From positions 186,001 through 250,000 of the forward strand of contig NZ_JABJWH010000036.1 of NCBI RefSeq assembly GCF_015265435.1: 64,000 nucleotides of DNA, given 5' to 3'. This stretch comes from Alloalcanivorax profundimaris (lineage in GTDB: Bacteria > Pseudomonadota > Gammaproteobacteria > Pseudomonadales > Alcanivoracaceae). Below are positions 16,926 through 26,456 of the stretch, in pieces (position 1 is the stretch's first letter; each line of letters starts with the position of its first letter). The notes beneath the pieces are model-generated. The model had not been told where the DNA came from. It saw nothing but the letters and a program-made list of their open reading frames with translations, and did not search any database. The position numbers and the translations under genes were made by a program.

Positions 16926-18352
16926 CCGCCCTGCCCCGCTTCGCCGTGGTCGGCCACCCCAACAAGGGCAAGTCGAGCATCGTCGCCACCCTGGCCCAGA
17001 ACGACGGCATCGCCATTGCCCTGGAGCCGGGCACCACCCGGGACAGCCAGCGCTACCCGCTGAGCGTGGACGGCCGCCCGCTCTATGAACTGATCGACAC
17101 CCCCGGCTTCCAGCGCCCGCGCAAGGTGCTGGCCTGGCTGCAGGCGCACAGCGCCAGCGCCTCGGACCGGCCGGACACGGTGCGCGCCTTCGTCACCCAG
17201 CACCGCGACGACCCGCGCTTCCACGACGAATGCGAACTGCTCACGCCGATTCTGGAAGGCGCCGGCATTCTCTATGTGGTGGACGGCGCCGTACCCTACA
17301 GCCCGGAACAGGAAGCGGAAATGGAAATTCTGCGCTGGACCGGCCGTCCCAGCCTGGCGCTGATCAACCGCATCGGCGAGGGCGACCACCTGGACGACTG
17401 GCGCGCCGCTCTCGGTCAGTATTTCCAGATCGTGCGCGACTTCGACGCCGTCCATGCCCCCTTCGAGACCCACCTGAGCCTGCTGCGAGGCTTCGGCCAG
17501 CTGGCCCCGGAATGGGAAGCGCCCCTGGAAGAAGCGGTGGGTTATCTGCGCGACCAGCGCGGCCATCGCCAACACCGGGCCATGGCTCTGATCGCCGAAG
17601 CGCTCACCGACATGCTGCTGCACGTGGAAAGCGCCCGCCTCGCCGACGACGCCAACCGCGACGCCCTGGAACACGACCTGGCGCGGCGCTGGCGGGACCG
17701 CCAGCGCCAGCGCGAGCAGCACCTGCGTCGGGACGTGGAAGCCCTCTACCAACACCGCCACCTGCACCGCCGCGAGCAAGCCCTGGACTGGCAAGGCGGC
17801 GACCTGTTCAGCGAACAGACCCGCCGCGCCTGGGGCGTGAGCCGCGCCTACCTGGCCACCGCCGGCTTCGGCGCCGGCGCCCTGGGCGGCGCCGGCGTGG
17901 ACGCCCTGGCCGCCGGCCACTCCCTGGGCACCGGCGCGCTGATCGGCGGCGTGCTCGGCGCCGCCGGCAGCCTCTATTACGGGGAAAAATACGCCGGCAA
18001 ACTGGCCGCCCTGAAACTGCTGGCGCCGCTCACCGGCGGCGGCCGCCGGGCGGAATTCGGCCCGGTGCGCGACCCGCAATTCGGCTATGTGGTGCTCGGC
18101 CGCGCCCTGGAGCACTGGTTCCAGGTCAGCCACCGCAACCACGCCGGCCGCGACCCGCTCACCCTCGACCAGGGCGACCGCCACTGGCTCGAACAACTGC
18201 CGCGCGGCGACCGCCAGCGCCTGCAAAAAGCGCTGCAAAACCCGCCCCGCCACCCCGGCGACGGCAAGCGCCACCAGGCCCTGGAGCAGGCCGTGGAAAA
18301 CGCCGGCGCCGCGTTTCTTCAGTGGCGGAGCGGCAACGATGATGCCGAATGA
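16922..18352 (+). CDS. DUF3482 GTPase with glycine-rich membrane-like hairpin
   Basis: A 476-residue TRAFAC-class GTPase with P-loop GHPNKGKS (11-18), switch I Thr in PGTTRDSQRYP, the G3 motif DTPGF and an INRIGEGD segment in the place of NKxD, where the canonical N-K-x-D is degenerate. A long helical middle follows. Residues ~313-352 form a Gly/Ala-rich hydrophobic stretch with repeated GxxxG spacing (AGALGGAG, GALIGGVLGAAG) resembling a glycine zipper that could enter a membrane. It is translationally coupled to the DUF2868 gene. The pair is likely a membrane-associated GTPase module of unknown role. Confidence 0.8.
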   Translation: MTALPRFAVVGHPNKGKSSIVATLAQNDGIAIALEPGTTRDSQRYPLSVDGRPLYELIDTPGFQRPRKVLAWLQAHSASASDRPDTVRAFVTQHRDDPRFHDECELLTPILEGAGILYVVDGAVPYSPEQEAEMEILRWTGRPSLALINRIGEGDHLDDWRAALGQYFQIVRDFDAVHAPFETHLSLLRGFGQLAPEWEAPLEEAVGYLRDQRGHRQHRAMALIAEALTDMLLHVESARLADDANRDALEHDLARRWRDRQRQREQHLRRDVEALYQHRHLHRREQALDWQGGDLFSEQTRRAWGVSRAYLATAGFGAGALGGAGVDALAAGHSLGTGALIGGVLGAAGSLYYGEKYAGKLAALKLLAPLTGGGRRAEFGPVRDPQFGYVVLGRALEHWFQVSHRNHAGRDPLTLDQGDRHWLEQLPRGDRQRLQKALQNPPRHPGDGKRHQALEQAVENAGAAFLQWRSGNDDAE

Positions 18353-18364
18353 GGATTGAAACGT

Positions 18365-18910
18365 ATGGAGAAGGTTCCATGGAAAAGAGCAATGGCCAGA
18401 GCAATGACAACCATTACGCTGCTTTTTTTGTTTTGTGTTCCAGCTCTGGCGAGTACCGCTTCGGTGGAAGGAACCGATCCGGCTGATGTCGAATCACAGG
18501 TTCCGCCCGCCCGTTTCCAAATCGTGCTTGGATCATTGAGGCTACACCTACCCGAAAGCTACCTGGAGGCCATTGCCCACCGTGACGACATGGTCGTCGT
18601 CAAGTACTCGAACGGGAACACCCTCACTCACCGAATCCTTAGTAAGGATGAGTCGAAGCTGTACAAAGATGCCCCCAATGAAGCAAAACGGGCAACGAAG
18701 CTTCTCTCGCCCGAGGGCCTCTCTCCAGAAATCCACGTAAGAAAGCTCGGAGATACTTCGCTGTACCTCCGAGCCACAAAAAACACCGCCGGATATCGGA
18801 CCATGCTTTTTATCGATGGTCAGAAAGCCCATTACATTGATCTTCTGATGAGCAAAACCGAAGCCCTCAAAATTTTTCAAACAGCCATGATCAACCCAAC
18901 ACCCTCTTAG
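18365..18910 (+). CDS. secreted protein of unknown function
   Basis: A 181-residue protein with a signal peptide (MARAMTTITLLFLFCVPALAS, in two pieces around residues 10-30) and a mature domain of mixed strands and helices; no family was recognised. The start ATG 18365 has GAGG 10 bases upstream and lies 12 bases after the GTPase stop. Codon use is much less GC-rich than in the genes to the left, suggesting recent acquisition. Similar isolated secreted proteins are common in Alcanivorax-like genomes, but no function can be given. Confidence 0.65.
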   Translation: MEKVPWKRAMARAMTTITLLFLFCVPALASTASVEGTDPADVESQVPPARFQIVLGSLRLHLPESYLEAIAHRDDMVVVKYSNGNTLTHRILSKDESKLYKDAPNEAKRATKLLSPEGLSPEIHVRKLGDTSLYLRATKNTAGYRTMLFIDGQKAHYIDLLMSKTEALKIFQTAMINPTPS

Positions 18911-18921
18911 CAAGGAGAAAG

Positions 18922-19113
18922 GTGATCAAGATCGTAGCCGCCACCGAGGAAGCGCGGAATACCCAGCTATCTCTGTCCCTGAAGTACCAGATCGCGCTTA
19001 TCGCGGCAAGAATCCAGAAACAAACCCTAAGAAAGTCCATGTCTCATAGCCCCATCAAGGCAAGCACCAACGGGCTTTTCCAGTTTAAAGCGGCTTGGTT
19101 CAAGCAGGCCTGA
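18922..19113 (+). CDS. possible small ORF (doubtful)
   Basis: A 63-codon frame starting GTG with AAGGAG four to five bases upstream, 11 bases after the previous stop. The peptide has no recognisable motif. Its 3' end overlaps the opposing gene at 19044-19391 by 70 bases. The ribosome site is the only support; coding status is uncertain. Confidence 0.22.
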   Translation: MIKIVAATEEARNTQLSLSLKYQIALIAARIQKQTLRKSMSHSPIKASTNGLFQFKAAWFKQA

Positions 19114-19391
19114 TAGGTAATATCCCCTTCGACCTCGGACAACCAAGTATTCAAGACATCGAAATAATGCTTAACAATATTGCGTGGCAATATCCATGCC
19201 CCACCAATCGCGGCCAGAAAAGTCAGGGTTCCAGCGAAGTTTTCTGAGCACTGGTAGGTTTCATCAAGGACGGTATCAACAATATCCGCGACGGCTTCGG
19301 TAATCTGGCTCGGCGAAGAACTCACCGATCCAGACCAGATGGATTGTATTAAATCGTGGTAGCGCTCTTTTTCTTCCGTTGAAAGGGCCAT
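19044..19391 (-). CDS. hypothetical protein in AT-richer patch
   Basis: A 115-residue protein starting at ATG 19391 with GGA 7 bases upstream. The first part is charged (LSTEEKERYHDLIQ) and the middle holds one hydrophobic stretch (FAGTLTFLAAIGGAWILP) that may be a membrane segment. No family was recognised. Base composition is clearly lower in GC than the flanking core genes, as for the gene at 18365. A longer in-frame start at 19433 lacks a ribosome site. Confidence 0.5.
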   Translation of the reverse strand: MALSTEEKERYHDLIQSIWSGSVSSSPSQITEAVADIVDTVLDETYQCSENFAGTLTFLAAIGGAWILPRNIVKHYFDVLNTWLSEVEGDITYQACLNQAALNWKSPLVLALMGL

Positions 19392-19510
19392 TTTTCTATC
19401 CTTGCTCTTAATTTCCCATCCATGAAATTGCATATTTTCTTACAGCACAAACCCCCATTTATTTTTTTTAGAGCCATTTCACAAAGATCCAAAGCATACA
19501 CTCTCTTCGT

Positions 19511-20425
19511 TTAGGCGAGATGTTCGCGGCGGTAGTCGCGGGGCGCCACGCCCATGACTTTCTTGAACAGGCGCGAAAAATAGTACGGATCGTCAAAGCC
19601 CATTTGCTGAGCGATGTCCGCCACGCTCAGGTCGGTGATATCGAGCAAGTAGCAGGCACGGCTGATCTTGAGGTGCTGGAACGCCTGCATCGGCGTCTGC
19701 CCGGTCTGGCGCTTGTAGGCGCGGATAAAGTGGTAGCGTGACAGGTCGCTGGTGGCCGCCACCAGGGTATCCAGGTCCACCCGTTGATGGAGCCGGCCGC
19801 GCAGCCAGGCTTGCACCCGGGCCACGTCCAGGGCGTCGTTGCGGTCCTCGCGCTGGCGGCGCATCAGGGCCATGTAGCTGAGCAGGCTTTTCAGCAAGTT
19901 GGCGGCGTAGATCAGGTGGTGGCCGCGAAAGCGGGTGACTGTTGCCAGTAGGGCGTCCAGGTCCTCGGTAAGGCGGGGGTGCAAGCCCACCGGGGCAACG
20001 AAGGTATCCGGGCCCTCCAGCACCGCGTCGAAGTAATCATCCACCCGGTCCCCGCCCAGGTGCGCCCAATAGATGGTCCAGGGATCGTCCGGGTTGGCCC
20101 GGTAGCGGTGCGCCCGCCCTTCCCGGAACAGCAGCGCGTCACCAGCCTCCACCGGTTGGCGGCGGCCTTCTAGCTCCGCTTCGCCGGAGCCGGCCAGGCA
20201 GTAGATCAGCAAGTGGTCACGGGGCGCGTCACGGTCCATGTGATGTCCGGCGGCACTGGGATAGAACCCGGCGCCGTGGGGCAGGCAATCACGGCACAAG
20301 GGGTGCCCCGCCAGCTCCGCCACCAGATTCTGCGGGATCACCACGCGCCGGCCGCTTTCCGGTAATGGCCAACGGGACGTTTCCACCTGTGGACTGGTTC
20401 CGCGCATCGCAATTTTGTCCATCAT
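19511..20425 (-). CDS. AraC-family regulator (MmsR-like)
   Basis: A 304-residue regulator with an N-terminal cupin-type sensing domain (GSGEAELEG, GDALLFREGRAHRYRAN) and a C-terminal pair of AraC helix-turn-helix units. The second unit ends in the hallmark DLSVADIAQQMGFDDPYYFSRLFKK. It is divergent from a GntP permease and the mmsA-mmsB genes. In Pseudomonas an AraC-type activator, MmsR, controls mmsAB, so the same role is inferred here. Two adjacent ATG codons (20425, 20422) are possible starts. Confidence 0.85.
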   Translation of the reverse strand: MMDKIAMRGTSPQVETSRWPLPESGRRVVIPQNLVAELAGHPLCRDCLPHGAGFYPSAAGHHMDRDAPRDHLLIYCLAGSGEAELEGRRQPVEAGDALLFREGRAHRYRANPDDPWTIYWAHLGGDRVDDYFDAVLEGPDTFVAPVGLHPRLTEDLDALLATVTRFRGHHLIYAANLLKSLLSYMALMRRQREDRNDALDVARVQAWLRGRLHQRVDLDTLVAATSDLSRYHFIRAYKRQTGQTPMQAFQHLKISRACYLLDITDLSVADIAQQMGFDDPYYFSRLFKKVMGVAPRDYRREHLA

Positions 20426-20548
20426 CCATCAATTAAAGCCATCTTATCCAGCATTACGCTGTGGTACACCATAGCAATAATTGAAAAACGTGGTGTTGCC
20501 GGGTCCGGCATGCCACCAGAACAACAACACGAGAAACAGGGAGAGCTC

Positions 20549-21859
20549 ATGCTTGTAGCCAGCTTCCTCGGACTGTTCGCCGGCCTGGCCTTACTGGTGG
20601 TGCTGACCATGCGCGGCGTCAACATCATCATCTCAGCGGTACTCTGCGCCATGCTGGTGGCGGTGTGCAGCGGCCTGCCCCTCAACGACGCCATGCTGGA
20701 CAGTTACATGGCCGGCTTCACCGGCTTCTTCACCACCTGGTTCCCGGCGATTCTGCTGGGCGCCATCTTCGGTCAGTTGATGGACGACAGCGGCGCCGCC
20801 AAGGCCATCGCCCGCCAGTCCAGCCGCTGGTTCGGCGAGAAGCGGGCCATCATGGCGGTGGTGGGCGCCTCCGCGATCCTTACCTACGGCGGGGTGAGCG
20901 TGTTCGTGGTCGGCTTCAGCGTCTACCCGATCGCCTTCGAGCTGTTCAAGCACGCCAACCTGCCGCACCGCTTCATCCCCGGCGCCATGGTGTTCGGGTC
21001 GATTTCGTTCACCATGACCTCGCCCGGGTCGCCGGAGGTACAGAACCTGATCCCCACCGAGCATTTCGGCACCACCGCGGTGGCCGGCGGCGTGATCGGG
21101 GTGATCTGCGCGCTCACCATTCTGGTGCTGGGCGCCTGGGCGATCCGTCGCTGCGTGCGGCGGGCGGTGCACGCTGGCGAGACTTTCGATCCGCCGGCGG
21201 CGGCGCGCCAGTTGCACGAGCAGGGCGACGGCGCGCCGGTGCCCACCTGGGCGGCGTTATTGCCGCTGCTGGTGCTGGTGGGCGGCTTCAATCTGCTGTC
21301 GCTGGCATTGGGCATGCGCCCGGTGGAGGCGTTGCTGGTGGCCATGGGCGCCAGCCTGCTGCTCGGCTTCGTGCTGTTTCATCGCCATTTGCATGAGCGC
21401 GCCCGCACCCTGGGCACCGGCGCCGACAACGCGCTGGTGGCCACCGCCAATACCTGCGCGGTGGTGGGGTTTGGCGCGGTGGCGGCGCTGACGCCGGCGT
21501 TCAAGGAAATCGTGGCGGTGCTCACCGACCTGCCAGGGCTGGAGTACGCCGGGCTGGCCATGGCGGTGACGGTAATCGCCGGCATCACGGGCTCCGCTTC
21601 CGGCGGCCTGGGTATCGCGCTGCCCATTCTGGCGCCGATCTACCAGGGCATGGGCCTGGACAACGGCGCCATGCATCGCATCTCGGCGCTGGCTTCCGGC
21701 GGCCTGGATTCGCTGCCGCACAACGGCTACGTGGTAACCACCATTCGCGCGATCTGCAAGGAAACCCACCAACGGGCCTACCCGACGGTGTTCATCGCCA
21801 GTGTGCTGGTGCCCTCGGTGGTACTGGTAATGGCGGTGGTTCTATATACGCTGGTGTAG
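20549..21859 (+). CDS. GntP-family permease
   Basis: A 436-residue transporter with about 12 hydrophobic segments and a GntP/D-hydroxybutyrate permease-like pattern: [18 protein letters not shown] and the near C-terminal [11 protein letters not shown]. GntP members import gluconate or small hydroxy acids by proton symport. Lying between mmsR-like and mmsA, it may import 3-hydroxyisobutyrate or a related branched-chain acid; this substrate is inference. GGGAGAG precedes the ATG at 20549. The longer in-frame start at 20510 has no ribosome site. Confidence 0.8.
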   Translation: MLVASFLGLFAGLALLVVLTMRGVNIIISAVLCAMLVAVCSGLPLNDAMLDSYMAGFTGFFTTWFPAILLGAIFGQLMDDSGAAKAIARQSSRWFGEKRAIMAVVGASAILTYGGVSVFVVGFSVYPIAFELFKHANLPHRFIPGAMVFGSISFTMTSPGSPEVQNLIPTEHFGTTAVAGGVIGVICALTILVLGAWAIRRCVRRAVHAGETFDPPAAARQLHEQGDGAPVPTWAALLPLLVLVGGFNLLSLALGMRPVEALLVAMGASLLLGFVLFHRHLHERARTLGTGADNALVATANTCAVVGFGAVAALTPAFKEIVAVLTDLPGLEYAGLAMAVTVIAGITGSASGGLGIALPILAPIYQGMGLDNGAMHRISALASGGLDSLPHNGYVVTTIRAICKETHQRAYPTVFIASVLVPSVVLVMAVVLYTLV

Positions 21860-21902
21860 AGACACTGGCTTCCCAATACGGCCAATAATGATGGAGAGCC
21901 CC

Positions 21903-23408
21903 ATGACCACCCGACTGCCCCAATTGATCGACGGAGAATTCCGGCACAGTGACACGGACACCTGGATTCCGGTGACCAACCCGGCCAACCAGGAGGTGCT
22001 GTGCGAAGCGCCGGCGGCCACCGCCGACGAAATGGAACGCGCCATCGCCGCCGCCAAGGCGGCCTTTCTGGAGTGGCGCGAGGTGCCGGTGTCCGAGCGG
22101 GCGCGGCTGATGCTGCGCTACCAGCACCTGCTCAAGGAGCGCCACGATGAAATCGCCGAGGTGCTGGCCCGGGAAACCGGCAAGGTGTTCGCCGACGCCA
22201 AGGGAGACGTGTGGCGCGGCATCGAGGTGGTGGAGCACGCCGCCAACATCGCCTCGCTGATGATGGGCGAGACCGTGGAGAACGTGGCGCGGGGCATCGA
22301 CAGCCATTCCTGGACCCAGCCGCTGGGGGTGTGCGCCGGCATCACGCCGTTCAATTTCCCGGCCATGATTCCACTGTGGATGTTCCCCATGGCGATCGCC
22401 TGCGGCAACAGCTTCGTGCTCAAGCCCTCCGAGCAGGACCCGATGACCCCGAACATTCTCGCCGAGCTGTTCCTGGACGCCGGCGCTCCCAAGAACCTGT
22501 TGCAGGTGATCCATGGCGGCAAGCAGCAGGTGGACACCCTGCTCACCCATCCGGACATCAAGGCGGTGTCCTTCGTGGGGTCGGTGCCGGTGGGCCAGCA
22601 CGTTTACCGCACCGCCACCGATCACCTAAAGCGCGCCCAGTGCTTCGCCGGCGCGAAAAACCACATGGTGGTGATGCCCGACGCGCGCAAGGATCAGGTC
22701 ATCAGCAACCTGGTGGGTTCCGCTTGCGGCGCCGCCGGGCAGCGCTGCATGGCGATCAGCGTGGCGGTGTTCGTGGGCGATTCCCAGCAGTGGATCGAGG
22801 AGCTGAAGGACGAGTTCGCCGCCATCCAACCCGGCGCCTGGGACGATGACAAGGCGGCCTACGGCCCGCAAATCAGCGCCAAGGCCCGGGACCGGGTGCT
22901 GGATCTGATCCGCCAGGGCAAGGAGGAAGGCGCCACCTGCCTGCTGGACGGCTCCGAGTGCGCCGTGGACGGCCTGCCGGACGGCAACTGGGTGGGCCCC
23001 ACCCTGTTCACCGACGTGAAGCCGGAGATGGCCCTCTACCGGGAGGAAATTTTCGGCCCGGTGCTGTGCTGCGTGTGCGTGGACACCCTGGATGAAGCCA
23101 TCGAGCTGGTGAACAACAGCCCCTATGGCAACGGCACCTCCATCTTCACCGCCAGCGGCGCCGCCGCGCGTCGTTACCAGCACGGCATCGAGGTGGGCCA
23201 GGTGGGCATCAACGTGCCGATTCCGGTGCCGCTGCCGTTCTTCAGCTTCACCGGCTGGAAGGGTTCCTTCTACGGCGACCAGCACGCCTACGGCAAACAG
23301 GCGGTGCGCTTCTACACCGAGACCAAGACGGTGACCAGCCGCTGGTTCGACGACGACATTCCGGACGCCGCCCACGGCGGACCGAACATGACCATTAATC
23401 TGAAATGA
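21903..23408 (+). CDS. mmsA: CoA-acylating methylmalonate-semialdehyde dehydrogenase
   Basis: A 501-residue ALDH-superfamily enzyme converting (methyl)malonate semialdehyde, NAD+ and CoA to propionyl- or acetyl-CoA. The MMSDH-specific block [11 protein letters not shown] contains the catalytic Cys282. The segments [14 protein letters not shown] and [12 protein letters not shown] also fit the family. GGAGAGC places the start at ATG 21903 rather than 21888. It lies 43 bases after the permease gene and probably shares its promoter. A REP doublet starts right after the stop. Confidence 0.95.
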   Translation: MTTRLPQLIDGEFRHSDTDTWIPVTNPANQEVLCEAPAATADEMERAIAAAKAAFLEWREVPVSERARLMLRYQHLLKERHDEIAEVLARETGKVFADAKGDVWRGIEVVEHAANIASLMMGETVENVARGIDSHSWTQPLGVCAGITPFNFPAMIPLWMFPMAIACGNSFVLKPSEQDPMTPNILAELFLDAGAPKNLLQVIHGGKQQVDTLLTHPDIKAVSFVGSVPVGQHVYRTATDHLKRAQCFAGAKNHMVVMPDARKDQVISNLVGSACGAAGQRCMAISVAVFVGDSQQWIEELKDEFAAIQPGAWDDDKAAYGPQISAKARDRVLDLIRQGKEEGATCLLDGSECAVDGLPDGNWVGPTLFTDVKPEMALYREEIFGPVLCCVCVDTLDEAIELVNNSPYGNGTSIFTASGAAARRYQHGIEVGQVGINVPIPVPLPFFSFTGWKGSFYGDQHAYGKQAVRFYTETKTVTSRWFDDDIPDAAHGGPNMTINLK

Positions 23409-23465
23409 ATCGCGGCTGAAGCCGCTCCTACATAGTCCGTGCCGTAGGAGCGGCTTGAGCCGCGA
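23409..23465. repeat. REP doublet (REPIN) 1
   Basis: Inverted copies ATCGCGGCTGAAGCCGCTCC...(23409-23431) and GTAGGAGCGGCTTGAGCC...(23444-23465), separated by 12 bases. The second copy has a one-base change (TTGAG). The element begins directly after the mmsA stop and extends to 16 bases before the start of the acyl-CoA dehydrogenase gene. The family recurs at 32916, 52963 and 60227. Confidence 0.9.
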
Positions 23466-23481
23466 AGCGCGAGGATCAAAC

Positions 23482-24633
23482 GTGGATTTCGCCCTCAACG
23501 AAGAACAACAGGCGTTCCGGGATACCGCCCGCCAGTTCGCCGACAAGGAACTGGCGCCGTTCGCCGCTGACTGGGACACGGGCAGCGTGTTTCCCAAGGA
23601 CACCATCCGCCGCGCCGGCGAGCTGGGGTTCTGCGCGCTGTACTGTGACGAGGAACACGGCGGCCTGGGCCTGAGCCGCCTGGACGCGGCGCTGGTGTTC
23701 GAGCAACTGGCCGCCGGCTGCACCTCCACCACCGCCTTCATCACCATCCACAACATGGCCACCTGGATGCTGACCCGCTTCGGCGGCGACGCGGTGCGGG
23801 CGCGCTGGGCGGCGCCGCTGATCAGTGGCGAGGCGCTGGCCTCCTACTGCCTCACCGAACCCAACGCCGGCTCCGACGCCGCCTCGCTGGCCACCACGGC
23901 GAAGCGCGATGGTGATGACTACGTCATCAACGGGGCCAAGGTGTTCATTTCCGGCGCCGGCGACACCGATGTGCTGGTGCTGATGGCGCGCACTGGCGGG
24001 CCCGGTGCCGGCGGCATCTCCTGCTTCGCGATCCCGGCGGACGCGCCGGGCGTCAGCTATGGCCGCAACGAGGAGAAGATGGGCTGGAAGAGCCAGCCCA
24101 CCCGGGCCATCACCCTGGAGAACGTACGGGTGCCGGCGGACCAGCGCATCGGCGACGAGGGCCAGGGTTTCCGCATCGCCATGGCCGGCCTGGACGGCGG
24201 GCGCATCAATATCGCCAGCTGCTCCCTGGGTGCCGCCACCGCCGCGCTCACCCAGGCCCAGGGCTACGTGGGCGAGCGCAAGCAGTTCGGCCAGCCCATC
24301 GCCGAGTTCCAGAACACCCAGTTCGCCCTGGCGGACATGGCCACCCATCTGGTGGCGGCGCAACAGATGGTGCGCCTGGCGGCCTGGAAGCTGGACCAGG
24401 GCGACGCCGACAAAAGCACCTACTGCGCCATGGCCAAGCGGCTCGCCACCGATCTGTGTTTCGACGTCTGCAACCAGGCGCTGCAACTGCACGGTGGCTA
24501 CGGCTACATCAAGGAGTACCCGCTGGAGCGCTATGTGCGCGACAGCCGGGTGCATCAGATTCTGGAGGGCACCAACGAAATCATGCGGGTGATCATCGCC
24601 CGCCGGGTGCTCAAGGATTTGTCGTTTTTATAA
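23482..24633 (+). CDS. acyl-CoA dehydrogenase (isobutyryl-CoA dehydrogenase type)
   Basis: A 383-residue FAD enzyme with the family blocks YCLTEPNAGSDAAS, FGQPIAEFQ and the C-terminal LHGGYGYIKEYPLERYVRD. The catalytic base is Glu362 in ILEGTNEIMR, as in short- and medium-chain enzymes. Position between mmsA and mmsB indicates oxidation of isobutyryl-CoA in valine breakdown. The start is GTG 23482 with GAGGA upstream. An upstream in-frame TTG lies inside the REP element and is rejected. Confidence 0.9.
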   Translation: MDFALNEEQQAFRDTARQFADKELAPFAADWDTGSVFPKDTIRRAGELGFCALYCDEEHGGLGLSRLDAALVFEQLAAGCTSTTAFITIHNMATWMLTRFGGDAVRARWAAPLISGEALASYCLTEPNAGSDAASLATTAKRDGDDYVINGAKVFISGAGDTDVLVLMARTGGPGAGGISCFAIPADAPGVSYGRNEEKMGWKSQPTRAITLENVRVPADQRIGDEGQGFRIAMAGLDGGRINIASCSLGAATAALTQAQGYVGERKQFGQPIAEFQNTQFALADMATHLVAAQQMVRLAAWKLDQGDADKSTYCAMAKRLATDLCFDVCNQALQLHGGYGYIKEYPLERYVRDSRVHQILEGTNEIMRVIIARRVLKDLSFL

Positions 24634-24643
24634 GGAGAACAAC

Positions 24644-25540
24644 ATGAAGATCGGATTTTTCGGCGTCGGCAACATGGGCGGGCCGATGGCCGCCAACCTG
24701 GCCGCCGCCGGCCACGACGTGACCGCCTTCGACCTGGTGCCGGCCCTGCTGGTGGCCGCGGAAGAAAGCGGCGTGCACACCACCGACTCCCCGGCGCGGG
24801 CGGTGGACGGCGCCGAGGTGGTGATCAGCATGCTGCCCTCGGCGGCGGCGGTCACCGGCCTCTACCTGGGCGGCGACGAGCCCGGGCTGCTGGAGCGCAT
24901 CGCCCCGGACACCCTGATCATCGACTGTTCCACCATCGACGCGGACACCAGCCGCCGGGTGGCGGACGCGGCGGCCCAACGGGGTCTCGCCATGATCGAC
25001 GCGCCGGTGTCCGGCGGCGTGGGCGGCGCCAAGGCCGGCACCCTGACGTTCATCTGCGGCGGTCCGGAAGCGGCGGTGGAACAGGCCCGTCCGGTGCTCG
25101 AAGCCATGGGCAAGAACGTGTTCCGCGCCGGTGATAGCGGCGCCGGTCAGGTGGCGAAAATCTGCAACAACATGCTGCTGGCGGTGCACATGATCGGCAC
25201 CGCCGAGGCCCTGCAGCTGGGCGCCGACCACGGCCTGGACCCGGCGGTGCTCTCCGAGATCATGAAGGCCAGCTCCGGCAGCAACTGGTCGTTGCAGGTG
25301 TACAACCCCTGGCCCGGGGTGATGCCGAATGTGCCCTCGTCCAACAACTACGAGGGCGGCTTCGGCGTCAATCTGATGAACAAGGACCTGGGCCTGGCGC
25401 TCACCGCCGCCCTGGCGACCCGCTCGGCCACCCCCATGGGCGCCCTGGCGCGCAGCCTGTACGCCAGCCACGCCAACCAGGGCCATGGCGGCAAGGACTT
25501 TTCCAGCATCCTGACCCAGTTCAAGCGCCAGGACGACTAG
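24644..25540 (+). CDS. mmsB: 3-hydroxyisobutyrate dehydrogenase
   Basis: A 298-residue beta-hydroxyacid dehydrogenase with the NAD-binding GVGNMGGPMA (7-16), the substrate motif DAPVSGGVGGAKAGTL and catalytic Lys172 in GAGQVAKICNN. It oxidises 3-hydroxyisobutyrate to methylmalonate semialdehyde, the MmsA substrate. It begins 10 bases after the acyl-CoA dehydrogenase with AAGGAG upstream, so the genes form one operon. It overlaps the 3' end of ectD by 20 bases. Confidence 0.94.
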   Translation: MKIGFFGVGNMGGPMAANLAAAGHDVTAFDLVPALLVAAEESGVHTTDSPARAVDGAEVVISMLPSAAAVTGLYLGGDEPGLLERIAPDTLIIDCSTIDADTSRRVADAAAQRGLAMIDAPVSGGVGGAKAGTLTFICGGPEAAVEQARPVLEAMGKNVFRAGDSGAGQVAKICNNMLLAVHMIGTAEALQLGADHGLDPAVLSEIMKASSGSNWSLQVYNPWPGVMPNVPSSNNYEGGFGVNLMNKDLGLALTAALATRSATPMGALARSLYASHANQGHGGKDFSSILTQFKRQDD

Positions 25541-26456
25541 CGCCCGGCTCGTGGGCCAGGAACCAGGGCCGCCGACGACGGGCCCCGTAGGGCGCCACGC
25601 AGACATTGTCACGGCGGTTGTAGACGAAGAACACATTACTGCGCGGGTCCGGCGACATATTGGCGTTGGACCCGTGCAGGGTGTTGCAGTCGAACAGGAG
25701 CAAACCGCCGGCTTTGCCGGTGGGCGCCTCGATGCCACCCCGGTCGATCAGCTCGCGGAGCACCTGGTTATCGGGCACGCCGAACTCTTGGGTTTTCAGG
25801 GACTGCTTGTGATGGTCGTCCGGGGTTTCTCCCAGGCAAGGCACGAACACCTTGTGGGAGCCGGGGATCAGCATCAGCGGCCCGTTGAAAGCGTGATTGT
25901 CGGTGAGCACGATGGAGGCGCTCACCGCGTGCATGGCGGGCATGCCGTCCTCGGCGTGCCAGGTCTCGAAATCGGAATGCCAGTTGAAGCCCTTGCCATG
26001 GAAACCGGGCTTGTAATTGATGCGGGACTGGTGCACGTAGGCGTCGCCGCCAAGAATCTGGCGTACCCGACCGAGCAGGCGCGGATCCTCGGCTAGTTCG
26101 CGAAATCGTTCAGACAGGACATGCACGGCGAACAGGGAGCGGATTTCCTTGCTGCCCGGCTCGGTGACGCTGAAATCGCGGCCCCGGAACTCCTCTCGGC
26201 TCAACAACTCATGCAGGGTGCCGGTGAGTTCCGCCACTTCGTTTTCGCCCAGGAAACCGGGCTCGAACAGAAAGCCGCGGCGTTCGAACTCATCCAATTG
26301 CGAAGAGCTCAGCGGACCGTCCTCGGCACGGCCCTGGACCACCGGCTCGCGACGGTTCAGCCACGGCAAATCCGGGCGACGGGAAAGACGGGTGGGGTAT
26401 GGATCATCCCGCCGGGCGTCGGCTTGGGCGGGGCGGGCTTGCGTCTGCACTGACAT
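25521..26456 (-). CDS. ectD: ectoine hydroxylase
   Basis: A 311-residue Fe(II)/2-oxoglutarate dioxygenase with the EctD signature: GFNWHSDFETWHAEDGMP region with metal ligands His160 and Asp162, distal His261 in NTLHGSNANMSP and Arg272 for 2-oxoglutarate. It converts ectoine to 5-hydroxyectoine, an osmo- and thermoprotectant. A very strong ribosome site (AGGAGGTGA) precedes ATG 26456. No ectABC genes occur in the window, so ectoine is either made elsewhere or imported. Confidence 0.92.
   Translation of the reverse strand: MSVQTQARPAQADARRDDPYPTRLSRRPDLPWLNRREPVVQGRAEDGPLSSSQLDEFERRGFLFEPGFLGENEVAELTGTLHELLSREEFRGRDFSVTEPGSKEIRSLFAVHVLSERFRELAEDPRLLGRVRQILGGDAYVHQSRINYKPGFHGKGFNWHSDFETWHAEDGMPAMHAVSASIVLTDNHAFNGPLMLIPGSHKVFVPCLGETPDDHHKQSLKTQEFGVPDNQVLRELIDRGGIEAPTGKAGGLLLFDCNTLHGSNANMSPDPRSNVFFVYNRRDNVCVAPYGARRRRPWFLAHEPGASRPGA

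Noticed and set aside
23455-23481. upstream TTG start for the acyl-CoA dehydrogenase
   Set aside because: The codon lies within a REP element; GTG 23482 has a ribosome site and matches the family N-terminus.
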